The notes: generated by a model from the letters alone, not told the origin. 64,000 nucleotides of DNA from Cinnamomum chago (GCA_038049695.1 CP142455.1:66226501-66290500); one strand, 5' to 3'. Positions 1 to 10,250 are shown, counted from the first letter of the stretch. Numbers and translations are program-made.

Positions 1-908
1 TTATGTTTTGTCTCCAAAACTACTCCTTCATCTCACAATGATGTCTTGAGTTTCTTGGGGTTTCCTGTCACATAAATAGGCGTCCCGTGGGTTGTAGTCC
101 TCCTTGGAAGCAACAGGACAACATCGGCATTTAAGATATAACTCTGTTTGAAGATGGATTGAGTCTGTCATTTGATATATTTAATTGGATTTGGATGCAC
201 TCTTTAGCTGGATTGATGTGAGATATTGATTAGAATGAAAAATAGTTGTGAGTTCATTTAAAATTAAACCTAGAGAAATTAATTAAATTAAGAATGTAGA
301 TTAACCACAAACCTAGGCTAAAGACCATATCGTCTGCCTAATCTAAAAACCATATCGTCCGTCTAGGTTAAAATGGCAGTTTTAGTTGTGTAAAAAAAAA
401 GTTTTTAGCGGTGTAAAAAAGGCCATATCGTCCGCCGCTAATTGTCATATTTTTTGTATTGATAGTTAAATTAAGAAAGAAAACGATCGATCCTAATAAT
501 TTGCTTATTTACTTATTAAAGCATTTTATATACTGAATTATTTATTGCGAGGGACTCCTCTATTATGAGATACGCCATCTCACCAACTATTTTAAACCTA
601 TTACATATACATTATAGGGGGGAAGCCATGGAAATATGCGTTCACTTATATAGAAGCACTAATAAGGGGTGAGAAAATTCAAGCAAAATAATTATAATTA
701 TAATTATAATTATAATTATATTATGGGGTGAGAAAAAGCAGAGTAGATTTTTGTATTTCAGTGGGTTCCACAACAGATAGGCATACAATCAAGCAAGCTA
801 AACACAACATATATACATCATTTTCAACATAAAGAAGCAAAATCTGCATAAAAGGGTGACAGAAAAGTAACAAAAACTAGTGAATTTTCTTACCAACATT
901 TTTCTCCA
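1..908. other. AT-rich intergenic sequence downstream of the F-box gene
   Basis: No coding region is supported here. Three short direct repeats built around CCATATCGTC occur near 327, 350 and 423. A hexanucleotide microsatellite lies at 691-720. The last part before 909 should contain the 3' untranslated region of the minus-strand F-box gene, but no polyadenylation site can be fixed by eye. Confidence 0.6.
691..720. repeat. (ATTATA)5 microsatellite
   Basis: Five perfect copies of ATTATA run from 691 to 720, with partial units on both sides. Simple repeats of this kind are often polymorphic. Confidence 0.9.
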
Positions 909-2162
909 TCAAAGCCTCAGTGATATATAAGATTTTAAGAATGGGTAGACCAGTAGGAAGTTCTCATCAGAAGCCCAAAGCAAACTCGGTTTAATCGTCT
1001 CCAACTCTCCTTTCTGAAAATCATACCAATGGAAACCATCTGGTTTCCTAATAAAAACAGCATCCAAACTTGAGTGAAAGGCCAATAAATCAAACGGGAT
1101 TTTCAAGTGATCATTGAAGTTGCCTGAATGCACCAGAGGTCGATCAAGGAACCCAAATATCCGAAGATCGACATGATGCTTCAAAACCCAATCCCCAGAT
1201 CGATCTAACACCCACACTTGCATGTCAGAACAGTTGTGGTAGGCATAGCACAGACGCCCTTCACACAGTCCCAAACAACTCATTGGGTGCTTAAAATCTC
1301 CACAGAGATGTTCCATGAATTGTGACCATCTCAACTCATTAGGTAAGAGCAGGAACTGAGAGCTCTCTTCTTCAATATCAAACCTCAGGACTTGCTGCGG
1401 AGCAGCTGACAAGTAGACAGCCCCATCAAACAACACAGGGGGCCAATCTATGAGGTAAAACGTGGGTCTGTTCTTTACAGATGCCTTTGATTGCGCCCAC
1501 TGCCCCGTCTTAGAAGAGTAGATATCAACACATAAGTCTACCCCACGATGGGGTAGTGGGTTATAGTCCTCCCCACCAGCAGAAGTAACCATATCAATGA
1601 CCGGTCCACTGCAGAATCGAATGACTTTGAACTCCAGAGAGGAAAGATGTGTGGGGTCATCAAAAACCAATGCAACATGCACACGCAAGCTACCTGCACT
1701 GTTTCTACAAACACGAATCGGAGGTAGAGGGAGAGAGAGCCATTGGCGGGTGACGGGGTTGCAGAGAAAGTATTCGTTTTGTCTGCTGTTGGTGGGAGAA
1801 GAGGAGAGGAGGATGAAGCCATCGCGAGAACCGACGATGCATTTGTGGGGATGGGAGGGCAAGAAGCTGAAGGTAGGATCTGTGTAGGTCTCATCATCAT
1901 CATCTCCTATTGGGAGGTAATGGGTGGATTCGGGTCTCCTGAAAGAAGCCTTCATTTGGACGAAGAGTCCCGAGAGAGGAGATTTGGGTTTGGAGTGGAG
2001 GATGATGGAGGAAACCAAACTGTGCCAGGTTTTGGACACAGATTTGAATCTGGTTTGGGGCTTTGGGGGAAGTCGCGAGACGATCTCCATCAATACATCA
2101 TCGTCAATGCTTTGGCCATCTTTAGCATCTTTGTTGTCATGTGCTACCTGGGATGGATCCAT
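909..2162 (-). CDS. F-box protein with F-box-associated domain
   Basis: This single-exon reading frame encodes 417 residues with no internal stop, a usual length for plant F-box proteins. The F-box is at about residues 18-55: an acidic lead-in, then DDVLMEIVSRLPPK, then RFKSVSKTWHSLVSS, the usual hydrophobic, LPxK and W pattern. The remainder resembles the F-box-associated interaction domain, with CNPVTRQWLSLPLPP at about residues 133-147 and later beta-propeller-like blocks such as LCEGRLCYAY and VWVLDRSGDWVLKH. Family members act as substrate receptors of SCF ubiquitin ligases: the F-box binds a SKP1-like adaptor and the C-terminal part recruits the target. The target cannot be read from sequence. 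The first Met of the frame is used; it lies just ahead of the F-box at the expected distance. A decayed partial duplicate lies at 3308-3535. Confidence 0.9.
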   Translation of the reverse strand: MDPSQVAHDNKDAKDGQSIDDDVLMEIVSRLPPKPQTRFKSVSKTWHSLVSSIILHSKPKSPLSGLFVQMKASFRRPESTHYLPIGDDDDETYTDPTFSFLPSHPHKCIVGSRDGFILLSSSPTNSRQNEYFLCNPVTRQWLSLPLPPIRVCRNSAGSLRVHVALVFDDPTHLSSLEFKVIRFCSGPVIDMVTSAGGEDYNPLPHRGVDLCVDIYSSKTGQWAQSKASVKNRPTFYLIDWPPVLFDGAVYLSAAPQQVLRFDIEEESSQFLLLPNELRWSQFMEHLCGDFKHPMSCLGLCEGRLCYAYHNCSDMQVWVLDRSGDWVLKHHVDLRIFGFLDRPLVHSGNFNDHLKIPFDLLAFHSSLDAVFIRKPDGFHWYDFQKGELETIKPSLLWASDENFLLVYPFLKSYISLRL

Positions 2163-2273
2163 GAAAAGAATTGAGGGAGAAAGACAACAACAGCACCAAA
2201 GAAGAAGTTGGGTGAGTGAGAAGAAGCGATGGACCAGCAGAAAATAAAAGAATAAGAATCAGAATTGGAAATA

Positions 2274-2429
2274 GAGACATGCATGCATTTTGACTCTAAT
2301 GCCAGATTTCCTGAGAAATTGGTGTGGCCCACTTACATTAAATATAAATTGAGACATGCATGCATTTTGACTCTAATGCCAGATTTCATGAGAAATTGGT
2401 GTGGCCCACTTACATTAAATATAAATTGA
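2274..2429. repeat. 77-bp tandem duplication upstream of the F-box gene
   Basis: Two head-to-tail copies of a 77-bp unit start at 2274 and 2351, both opening GAGACATGCATGCATTTTGA, and differ at about one position (CCTGAG versus CATGAG). They lie 110-270 bp upstream of the F-box start codon on the minus strand, so they may fall in its promoter or 5' leader. Each unit carries GCATGC/TGCATG, a core related to the RY seed-gene motif. A regulatory role is inference. Confidence 0.9.
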
Positions 2430-2548
2430 TAAAATGTCCCTCATACTTGTCAGCCTACCAAATTGAGGCCAGCAGGTGAACCTTGTTCCGACAAAACGCG
2501 TGGCCGTCTGCATCATTTCCACGCCTCTAACCTCGATTATTGAAATAA

Positions 2549-3029
2549 GGGAGAATTTCAAAACAGTGTTTACGTTTCCGCCTTATTTCAAAAATGACAC
2601 AAGTTTTAAAAAATGTTAAGTTAGCCCTTAAGTTTTTCAAAAAAATTTCAATTAAGTACATCTATCTATTTAAAGTTATTTTTCGACAAATTTTTTCCTT
2701 TCTTTTAAATAGCCAAATTATCCCTTCACCCCTTTATATTTTCCTCATTTCTCTTGACGGTGTCCTCACAGTGATTAAGGACACTCACCATTCCTACAGT
2801 GATTGGTTACATGTAGTGGATGCCGAAACCATGTCATGGCTTTAAATGAAGAGTAATTTGAATATTTTTAAAATACTGAGGAAAAGTCACCAAAAATACC
2901 TTTAAATGACCGAATGTCTTTAATTGAAAATTTACTGGTAAAGCTTAAGAACTAATTTAATAACTTTCAAAACTTGTGTCCTTTTTTAAAATAAGGTAAA
3001 AACTTAAGGCCATATTTGAAAATTTCCGT
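2549..3029. mobile_element. Fold-back element with long imperfect terminal inverted repeats
   Basis: The left arm, 2549 to about 2665, reads as an imperfect reverse complement of the right arm, about 2915-3029. Matching blocks include GACACAAGTTTT, CCTTAAGTTTTT and TTTCAATTAA in the same order on both arms. The ends look like GGGAGAATTTCAAA and its complement. No transposase frame is present between the arms, so it is non-autonomous. I could not fix a target-site duplication, and the superfamily (Mutator-like is possible) stays open. Confidence 0.7.
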
Positions 3030-3307
3030 TAATAACCAAATGGTGGGGTGGGGTGTTTGGTTTTCTTATAAATATTGAAAACTTAAGACCTCAAAATGAA
3101 ATCCCGCCCAGAAATTCAGGGAGGATGAAGGAGATCTCCATCTATCTCTCATCACAATCTCTCCTCTTTACCTGAGAGAATATGGTTAGCAAACCCTACT
3201 AAGGCCAAGATCTGGAGATTCCAAGTATCCTTCTCGGCATGCGCAGAGCGATGTCAATGCAACATTCACATTCAGCTTAGAATAGCTAGCATGTCTACTA
3301 GCGTGAA

Positions 3308-3535
3308 GCTGAGGGAGGGGGATAGAGACTCAGAGAGCAATTGATGGATGACGGGGTTGCAGAGGTAGCAGTTGTTGTTGGTGGTGAAAGAAGAGCAGAG
3401 GAGGAAACCGTGACGAGAATCGAGGATGGTTGAGTTGGGGGGATAGGAGGGCAAGAAGCTGAGGGTGTGATGAGTGCAGCAATTCTCATCATCTCCTACG
3501 AGGAGATAACAGATGGATCTCGAGTATCTGTGCAG
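3308..3535 (-). pseudogene. Decayed partial duplicate of the F-box gene
   Basis: This stretch aligns to about 1725-1940 of the intact F-box gene, with shared blocks such as GACGGGGTTGCAGAG and AGGGCAAGAAGCTGA. Its translation keeps the same F-box-associated segment: CNPVIHQLLSESLSP here against CNPVTRQWLSLPLPP in the gene. Frameshifts and stops break it, and neither the F-box nor the C-terminal part is present. It is a relic of local duplication about 1.2 kb from the intact gene. Confidence 0.75.
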
Positions 3536-3624
3536 ATCTCAATCACCAAGTTATCACCTATGTAGTGGCCAGCAGTTGCAGTTGCTACTGCAGATATCCA
3601 TTTGAAAGAATTATCCAATTGCTA

Positions 3625-3872
3625 TACATGGGTGGTTTGGATCGATTTAACACTAAAACCAACAATCAAACCGAACTTGTCGGTTTTTAATTAACCGATC
3701 TGATCCGACCGATGGAGAGGCTTAAACTGAACCGAACCCTCTGAGGTAGGATAAGTGCCTAGGTGGTGCAGGCCCTCCGAGGGCTTTGGGGCACTTGAGT
3801 CAGGCCCTACATATATTGAGGGTAGGATAAGGACAACCCCGGCTCGGCCTTTCCCGGCTCGGTGACAGCCCT
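3625..3872. mobile_element. Possible hAT-like non-autonomous element remnant
   Basis: Read on the minus strand the segment opens TAGGGCTGTCACCGAGCC and its opposite end carries GGGTGGTTTGGATCGATTT. Both ends are reminiscent of degenerate hAT ends (TAGGGGTGTCAA type). There is no open frame. A related, more decayed stretch at 4580-4735 shares the CATATAT-GAGGGTAGG-TAAGGAC block. No target-site duplication was resolved, so the class is tentative. Confidence 0.4.
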
Positions 3873-5078
3873 ATTTGTTTCTATCTATTTGCATTAGTGA
3901 TAAAACAATTGAAGACTTTGTATGTAGTAGTATTTTTTTTCCATCGCAATTCCAATGCTTGGAAAAATTACTCATGCTTATTTTATTTTGATGTCGTTTC
4001 ATGACCAATTGTGTCATTTAGTTCACGATAATTGTTAAAAGATTATTATCTTTGTCAAGTTATGCTAGATCTCTTATTAGAAAGGAAAACAGGTATAGGA
4101 ACTTCTTAAATTACTATATATACGGAGCAAAATCGATCTTTGGGAAAAGAACCACTTATTACGTACTACTTTATTTAGAATGCAATTTCCTTTTCATCAA
4201 ACCTGCATGCACATTTTCATGATTGTTATATTTAGCTTTATTCTATCCAATTGGAGTCAGCTTTTTGAGTTTCTCTGTCCTTTCGACTTTTTTTGTTACC
4301 ACATTTTCATGAACTCTAGTATGTTCTTCCTCACAATTTTATTTAAGTTCTTTAATAGTGTCTTCCATCTAATAATTTCATGTCATAATACTGTCAAATT
4401 TGCTTAACTCATTTAATTCGAAATAAGATTTTTACATGTGAACAAAGTAATTTGTTTCATTCATTAATAGCACAAAGGATTGAATTATGTATTTCACATG
4501 TCCTTAATTTAGATAAAAGAGGACTAGCATTAGGTTCAAAGTTGGTGGTGGTATATAAAAGTATTATATAGTAATACCATTTTTTCCAGCCCTGGCCCTT
4601 GAGCATAGGGGGCTTAGGTATTGTAGGCTCGTCGATGTCTCTTAGGGCTTTTATTTGACCTAGGCCCAACCCACATATATGAGGGTAGGGTAAGGACTTA
4701 CCTCGGCTAGAGCCAGACCCTTTTCACTACCCTAGCTAGAATAATGGAATCATAATGAGGAATCCGAAAGAAACAGACATCAAATTGATTAAAATATAAT
4801 TTCAAAGCATTTTTCTGGTATCAATTCGTTGAGTCTTCTACCTAATTCGGTTGATCTTACCCAATTTTTTATTATATTTTTTTATAGTTACAATTGTTTA
4901 TAATATACCATAATTTACCTTGTTTGTAGATAGTTCAGATGTATCATAAAGGCAACCCCACTTCGTCCCTCACCATAATATGGTGAGAGATGAATGCACA
5001 TGAATATTTCCGTGTATACATATATACATATATGTACGGGAGATATTCATATGAGATATATCTCTCACCTTATATGAG
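3873..5078. other. AT-rich intergenic stretch with element debris
   Basis: No gene is supported. Position 4580-4735 holds the second, more diverged relative of the 3625-3872 element. Position 4940-5078 contains partial copies of the GAGAGAT/CTCACC-rich MITE family whose best copy lies at 10806-10966. Confidence 0.5.
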
Positions 5079-5705
5079 ATATGGATGCTCCTATGAGCAG
5101 GGGCGGAGCCAGGATTTAATCTTGGGGGGGGCCAAAACTTGAATAAATCTTTTTTTCACCAATTATTATAACTATCATATTTTAAAATTTCATTTTTGAC
5201 ATAGTTATAAGTTCAACCATGATTTTGTTCCTTGAAAATGCTGGACATAGAGAAGACGGCGTGCAAAATTTTAACCACTAAAGATGAGAGATTAATGGAA
5301 AAAAAGAGGAGACGAACAAAACAAAGAAGGAAGAGCTGAAGAGGGTTAGGGCTTAAGACTGGAGTCTGGAGAGGTTTTCGAAAGTTAAAAGGGTTGGGAG
5401 TGGGGACCGAGGTGGGGTGGGGTTTAACTTAGAAAAAAAATCCAAAAACCTTGGGGGGGCCCATTTTGGTGCTTTAAAAGACTTTTTCAAAAAAAAAAAA
5501 AAAAAAAAAAAACTTTTTCAAAGGCTGGCCCCCCCGGGCCTCAACACAGTTCCGCCTCTGCCTATGAGAGATATCTCTCACCTTACTATGAGAGATAAGG
5601 TAGGGGCCATCACATCTACATCCAATGCCAACAACTTAAATGTGAGGGCCCCCACCTTATCTCTCATAATAAGGTAAGAGTGTCTCTCACAAGAGCACCT
5701 CTCAT
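5079..5705. mobile_element. Fold-back MITE, copy 1, split by a hAT-like element
   Basis: If the block at 5098-5560 and one copy of its duplication are ignored, the flanks join into a fold-back element closely matching 10806-10966. Shared blocks include CTATGAGAGATAAGGT, CCAATGCCAACAACTTAAAT and GTGAGGGCCCCCACC. The arms pair with each other, so the element would form a hairpin. Its own ends are only approximate. No coding sequence is present. Confidence 0.7.
5098..5560. mobile_element. Non-autonomous hAT-type element with 8-bp target duplication
   Basis: The element begins CAGGGGCGGAGCCAGG and ends in TTCCGCCTCTG, an imperfect inverted repeat of its start. It is flanked by a perfect 8-bp direct repeat CCTATGAG (5090-5097 and 5561-5568), the duplication length typical of hAT elements. 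It is 463 bp long with no transposase, and contains an A tract near 5490-5512. A frame that reads out of its right half is an accident. It interrupts the fold-back MITE at 5079-5705. Confidence 0.9.
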
Positions 5706-5874
5706 AAGGATTTACCCCACGGTGACCGTGAGTAAACCAATCACAGTCCGCCACATCACCGCAAGCAGCCTGTCATGCACGCGGACAACTTTTCATACAT
5801 TCGAGCAGGAGCTGCCTACGGTGACGTGGTGGACCGTGATTGGTCCACTCACAATCACCATGGGGGAAATCCTC
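5706..5874. mobile_element. Fold-back element, about 169 bp
   Basis: The left arm (5706-5761) and right arm (5819-5874) are near-perfect inverted repeats of about 55 bp, starting AGGATTT on each strand and sharing CCAATCAC in the middle. About 57 bp of unpaired sequence forms the loop. There is no coding content. It directly abuts the preceding MITE. The superfamily is not determined. Confidence 0.75.
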
Positions 5875-5891
5875 AGATGATCCCAGTTCAC

Positions 5892-6104
5892 ATGGACGTG
5901 CAATGCTGGAATTAAAAAGATGGATTGCTAAATATGCATGGATTTGCATGAAGGGTGGATATACTAAATATGCATGGATTTTCATGATCGGTGGATATAC
6001 TAAATATGCATGATTTGTTTATTGAATATGCAAGATTTGTTTACTAAATATGCATGATTTGTTTACTAAATATGCATGATTTGTATCCCAGGAAGGATAT
6101 GCAT
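5892..6104. repeat. Dispersed repeat with reiterated CTAAATATGCATG units
   Basis: The start matches 14279-14420 closely (GGACGTGCAATGCTGG onward). This copy has about five reiterations of the CTAAATATGCATGRTTTG unit against about three in the other copy. Both continue into GTATCCCAGGAAGGATAT. Copies of different unit number suggest slippage or recombination within the element. Confidence 0.75.
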
Positions 6105-6163
6105 GGATTATTTGCTAAATATGAATGGCTGCCAGTGAGTTTCTACATGAGTTGACATGTGCA

Positions 6164-7110
6164 CAGGGCCGGCTTTACCATAAGGCCAACAAAGCCATTG
6201 CTTTAGCCCCCAAAAAGTAAGGCCCCATAATAACAGCTGTCATCTTTCGAAATTCCAAAAAACCAAACTTGCCAACTGTCATCCATTTTTTTCTCCCCAA
6301 AATATAAAGCCCCATAATAACTCAATCTTGAGAAGATACTATCAAGATTTTCATGGGGGCTTAAAGTGTCATTTATGGCCTATTATATTTCCAAATGTGC
6401 CCCTTATATTTTCTATTACTAGGAGTCCAATTGATTTTAGCACACCATTATATTTCTTGGAGTCCATGTGTATCAAATCTCAACCATACATTCATTCATG
6501 AACTTGCGTCACAAGCCTTTCTCATTATTTTTGTGTATCCTATTTCAATAAGGGCCCATTCAGATTGGATTGATGATGTGGTTGTAATAGATCCATAGCT
6601 TGGGATTTCAACCCTAAAAATAGATCTTAAAATTTAAGATAAACAATGGGCCCCACCGAAATTTATTCACTTGCCCACAATGCATATGAGCATCGTGCAT
6701 CTGGAACATCCAATATGTGGGGCACACCTCTAAAGTCCATATTGGACGGTCCTGACTCATGGTGTATATGCACACCGTGCGCAGGTGAAAATGCTTTTAG
6801 CCCCACCAGTGGCAAACTCAAGATTTTTATTTTTATTTTTATTTTTTTGTGGGGGGTGGATCCAAGTAGGTAGTTGGATTCTGTGACCCAAGATATTCAT
6901 GTGAGTTTTGGGGATGAGCCTAGAGTTTTCACGTGGGTTTTGGAGTTGGACTTAAGATAGGTTAGCAAAACTTCAATATAAAAAAATTAATTAGTAATTT
7001 TGCATCACAAAAAATCAAGAAAAATAAATTTTAAATAAAATATTTATAGTAATATTAAAACATGGAAAAGGCCTCATTTATGATTGTCGCTTTAGGCCTC
7101 AAATTGTCTC
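6164..7110. mobile_element. Possible hAT-like remnant (CAGGGCCGG end)
   Basis: Position 6164 opens CAGGGCCGGCTTTACC, a familiar plant hAT-type end, followed by AAGGCC-rich text that reappears inverted near 7080-7110 (AGGCCTC, GCTTTAGGCC). No matching terminal sequence or 8-bp duplication was found on the right, so the element is truncated or rearranged. A second hAT-like start (CCAGTGGCAAACTCAAG) is at about 6812. There is no supported coding region. Confidence 0.4.
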
Positions 7111-7189
7111 GAAATGGCTTTTTTCATGCATCAGTGCATGGCTGATCCCATCATTGCCCCTCCTATGAGAGTGGCCATGACCTCATGGC

Positions 7190-8340
7190 ATCAAATATGG
7201 GAACATTGATGAAGGTTGAACCAAAGTTCCCACGTAGCTTCTTCAGGTGGCATTCCCTTTATCATGGCATGATTGTTCTTCTTCACCCAGCGGCGATCCA
7301 ACACTCATTCGGGCTCAGGGTGGAGGTACTCCTCCTCAGATAGTGGGGGTAGTGTCACTCTTGGATAAATATTGGGCCCCATCTTCTTTTTCAGGCAAGA
7401 GACATGGAATACTGAATGGATCTTGGAGTGTTGTGGTAGAGCAAGTCTGTAAGCAACAGTCCCAATTCACTGCAAAACTTGGCATGGCTCGTAAATCTTG
7501 GGTGCAAGCTTCGAATTGTGACGAGCAGCAAGTCAAAATTGTCTGTATGGTTGTAAATGCAAAAAAAAAAACCCGGTCTCCTACATTAAATTTCCTTTCA
7601 CTCCAATGCTTGTCACCTTGGGCCTTCATGCGGGATTGGGCCTGCAACAAATGCTCTTTAAGCCGAAGGAGAATGTGGTCATGATCCAGTAGCTCATTGT
7701 CGTGATGGCCCACCAATGTATCTCCTGATGCATAAGTGTTAATGGTGGGGGGTGGACACACATAAACAGCCTTAAAAGGAGTCATATTTATGGATGCATG
7801 AAATGTGGTGTTGTACCACCATTCAGCCCATGGTAGCCACTTTGTCTATTGCTTAGGTTGGTTTCTTGAAAAGCAGTGTAGATATGTTTCCAAACACCTA
7901 TTAATAACTTCAATTTGACCGTCAGATTGGGGGTGATATGCACTGCTCAAGCATAATCAGGTCCCTTGTAGCTAAAAGAACTCTTTCCAAAATTGGTTGA
8001 GGAAAATTTTGTTGCGATCACGAACGATCAATGTGGGCATCCCATGGAGACGGGCAATCTCCTTGACAAATATTTACATGACAGAGGTTGCTGTTTATGG
8101 ATGTGCAGGAGCCACAAAATGTGCACACTTGGATAATCGGTCTACAACCACTAAAATAACTGAGTGCCCTTGAGATTTAGGAGGTCCTTCAATGAAATCC
8201 ATGGAAATGTCTGACCATATAAGGTCAGGAATGGCTAATGGCTGAAGAAGGCATGGTGGTGAAAGCGTCTCAGTTTTGTTTCTTTAACAAGTGTCATAGG
8301 ATACCACATTTGTTTGGACCCGCTTTTTCTCACCAACCCA
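7190..8340 (-). pseudogene. Ty3/gypsy integrase and chromodomain-like tail (element I)
   Basis: Read from 8340 downward, the translation shows the zinc-finger end, then [21 protein letters not shown] and [14 protein letters not shown], the D, D and E neighbourhoods of a retroviral-type integrase. MTPFKAVYVCPPP, AQSRMKAQGDKH and the GDRVFFF block follow. The C terminus has VLDRRWVKKNN and PPEEATWEL, as in chromovirus chromodomains. Stops occur near 8085 and 7960 and further frameshifts after 7600. It has no independent function. Confidence 0.85.
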
Positions 8341-8344
8341 ATAA

Positions 8345-10250
8345 AAGGCCCATGAGAGGTGCTCGTATGTTATGAAAGTTCCGCAGAACCAACTAGAATG
8401 GATCTAGTCTAATTAATCAAACAAAATGAAAAACAACTAGCAAATAAATCTACCGATCTCAATCCACAAGAAGCCCAACAGGATATTTAGCGTGGAAACC
8501 CTTTCCAGGGAGAAAAACTACGATCCAGAAATCAAGAACTCACGAATAGTTACAACATATACCCACAGCTCATTTACCTCAGTCAATACCTTGACCTAAG
8601 GACTGTAGTTGTTCTTACATAACTTTCCGCTACCACGACTTCCTCGCCGTGCACCGTTCTCCTTACGTGATCTCGTCGTACCTTGTGAACTAAGATGATC
8701 AATCTTCCACAAGAGAGTAGAAGCAAAAAAACCTTCTAGAGCAGCCCTTAAGAATCATCTCTCGATGGCTCTAGAGAACAAGGAAATCTCTCTTAAGGTT
8801 TTCTAACATCGGATCAAGAGAGAGAATTAACTTCTTGTCTATCTTTGGATTGAAAGAAACACTCATTAAATAGCCCCAAATCCGTGCATAAGACTCCTAA
8901 GAATAATACAATTAGAATAGGAAGTCTTTTCAAACTCTTTAGATAGAGTCCGGACGGAACTCGGCGTGACTGCCTTGTTCGCTATAGCGAGGGTCCTCTC
9001 TAGCCCTAGGCTGGGTTGGAACTTCACTATAGCGGTGAACGTGTGTTCTAGAAAATGGCTTGAATGATCCAGAACTTGCCCGTCTTCGCTTCAATCTTGG
9101 CTTCAATTCTAACCGGCGGCTCAACTATAGTCCATTCCAAAATAAATAGAAAATTACAACTCAAATGGACCCAGAGTTTTGTCAATATTGGTTTTTATTG
9201 CAAACGGTCAACGAATTAATTTCGTAGAGGCAAAGGCCCCTTCCACCGTTTCATATATTTGAAAGGACAATAATACCCTCCTCATAATCAATTATCTCTT
9301 TATTAAAAACACTGAGCCTAAAATTGCGGTAACTTGCCAAAGAATGAATAAAAGCGAGAAATTAGGGATTTTGAACATCGGGCGCAAGGAAAATGAGGGA
9401 AAGTGAATCAGGAGAGTAGGAGACTGTTCATCAAGTGGATCCCACCATGGATGGGCATCGATTAACAAATCCAATTAACCAGACCTTCGATACTGTCAAA
9501 TTAGTGAAAAACATCCCACCCAAAACTGGCAGTACCAAATATAAAGATCTACCACCCACTCATCGGCCATCGATTAGTTGGCTAATATTGCCCAATCAAA
9601 GCCAATGTGCCCCAAAATGCACTATTCATATTGGGGTACACCAGCTGAACGACCTTGATTGGAAGTATATGTGCCTTGTATCCAATTAAATTGGTATAGT
9701 ACTCAGATAAATTTATTCTAGAACTCAAATAAATTTGTCCAAGAACTCAGATAAATTTGTTTCAAAACTCATATAAATTTGTCCAGAGCCCAGATAAATT
9801 TGCGCAAAACTCAAATAAATTTGTTCCAAAACTCAACTAAAATTATCCGAGTTAACGACATATGAATTTGTCTGAGTTTGTCACATAAACTCAAATAAAT
9901 TTATAGCAAACGACATAACTGGATTGTACAGAGGTCCCTTAATATTGTCATTTACGACCTTTTGAAATACAAAACTCAAATAAATTCAAACAATGATGGA
10001 TTGAATCCACAGTCTCATAAAAATTAAAAAATAAAAAATAAAAAACCCTCCACTCTCCACCCTTCCTTCAAATCCAGTCAAAAAATAATAAAAAAAACTC
10101 TGGACCCCAATAAAATTTCACAAAAAAAAAGATCCAGGTCTCAAAATACGACCTCTCACAGATTTTCTCTATTTTAAACTTTGATGATATATTTTGATTA
10201 GAAAATGCCGGGCTAATAGGTAGCGACTCAACTCTTGAACCATATGTAGT
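8345..10250. other. Insertion or rearrangement of unknown origin inside element I
   Basis: The gypsy reading stops at the zinc-finger region near 8340 and resumes at RNase H near 10260, so 1.9 kb of foreign DNA has replaced the end of RNase H. No protein domain could be recognised on either strand. The part at 8370-9135 has the gene-poor, moderate-GC look of an LTR or TRIM-type sequence, but no terminal repeats were found. The part at 9700-9905 is a minisatellite-like array. Confidence 0.5.
9702..9905. repeat. Degenerate tandem array of a unit of about 23 bp (AACTCAAATAAATTTGT)
   Basis: At least six imperfect head-to-tail copies of AACTC(A/G)GATAAATTTGTCCAA-like units run from 9702 to about 9835, and more diverged copies continue to 9905. 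Spacing is about 22-24 bp. Another isolated unit lies near 9971. Confidence 0.8.

Noticed and set aside
1538-2247. Several frames on both strands overlapping the F-box gene
   Set aside because: They are out-of-frame shadows of the F-box coding sequence and show no domains.
5417-5677. 86-codon frame with a Lys run
   Set aside because: It starts inside the hAT-type element, crosses an A tract and ends in the flanking MITE.
7247-7684. 145-codon plus-strand frame
   Set aside because: It is antisense to the recognisable gypsy integrase C terminus on the minus strand.
9435-9689. 84-codon plus-strand frame
   Set aside because: No motif, inside an unidentified insertion, and the codon pattern is not convincing.
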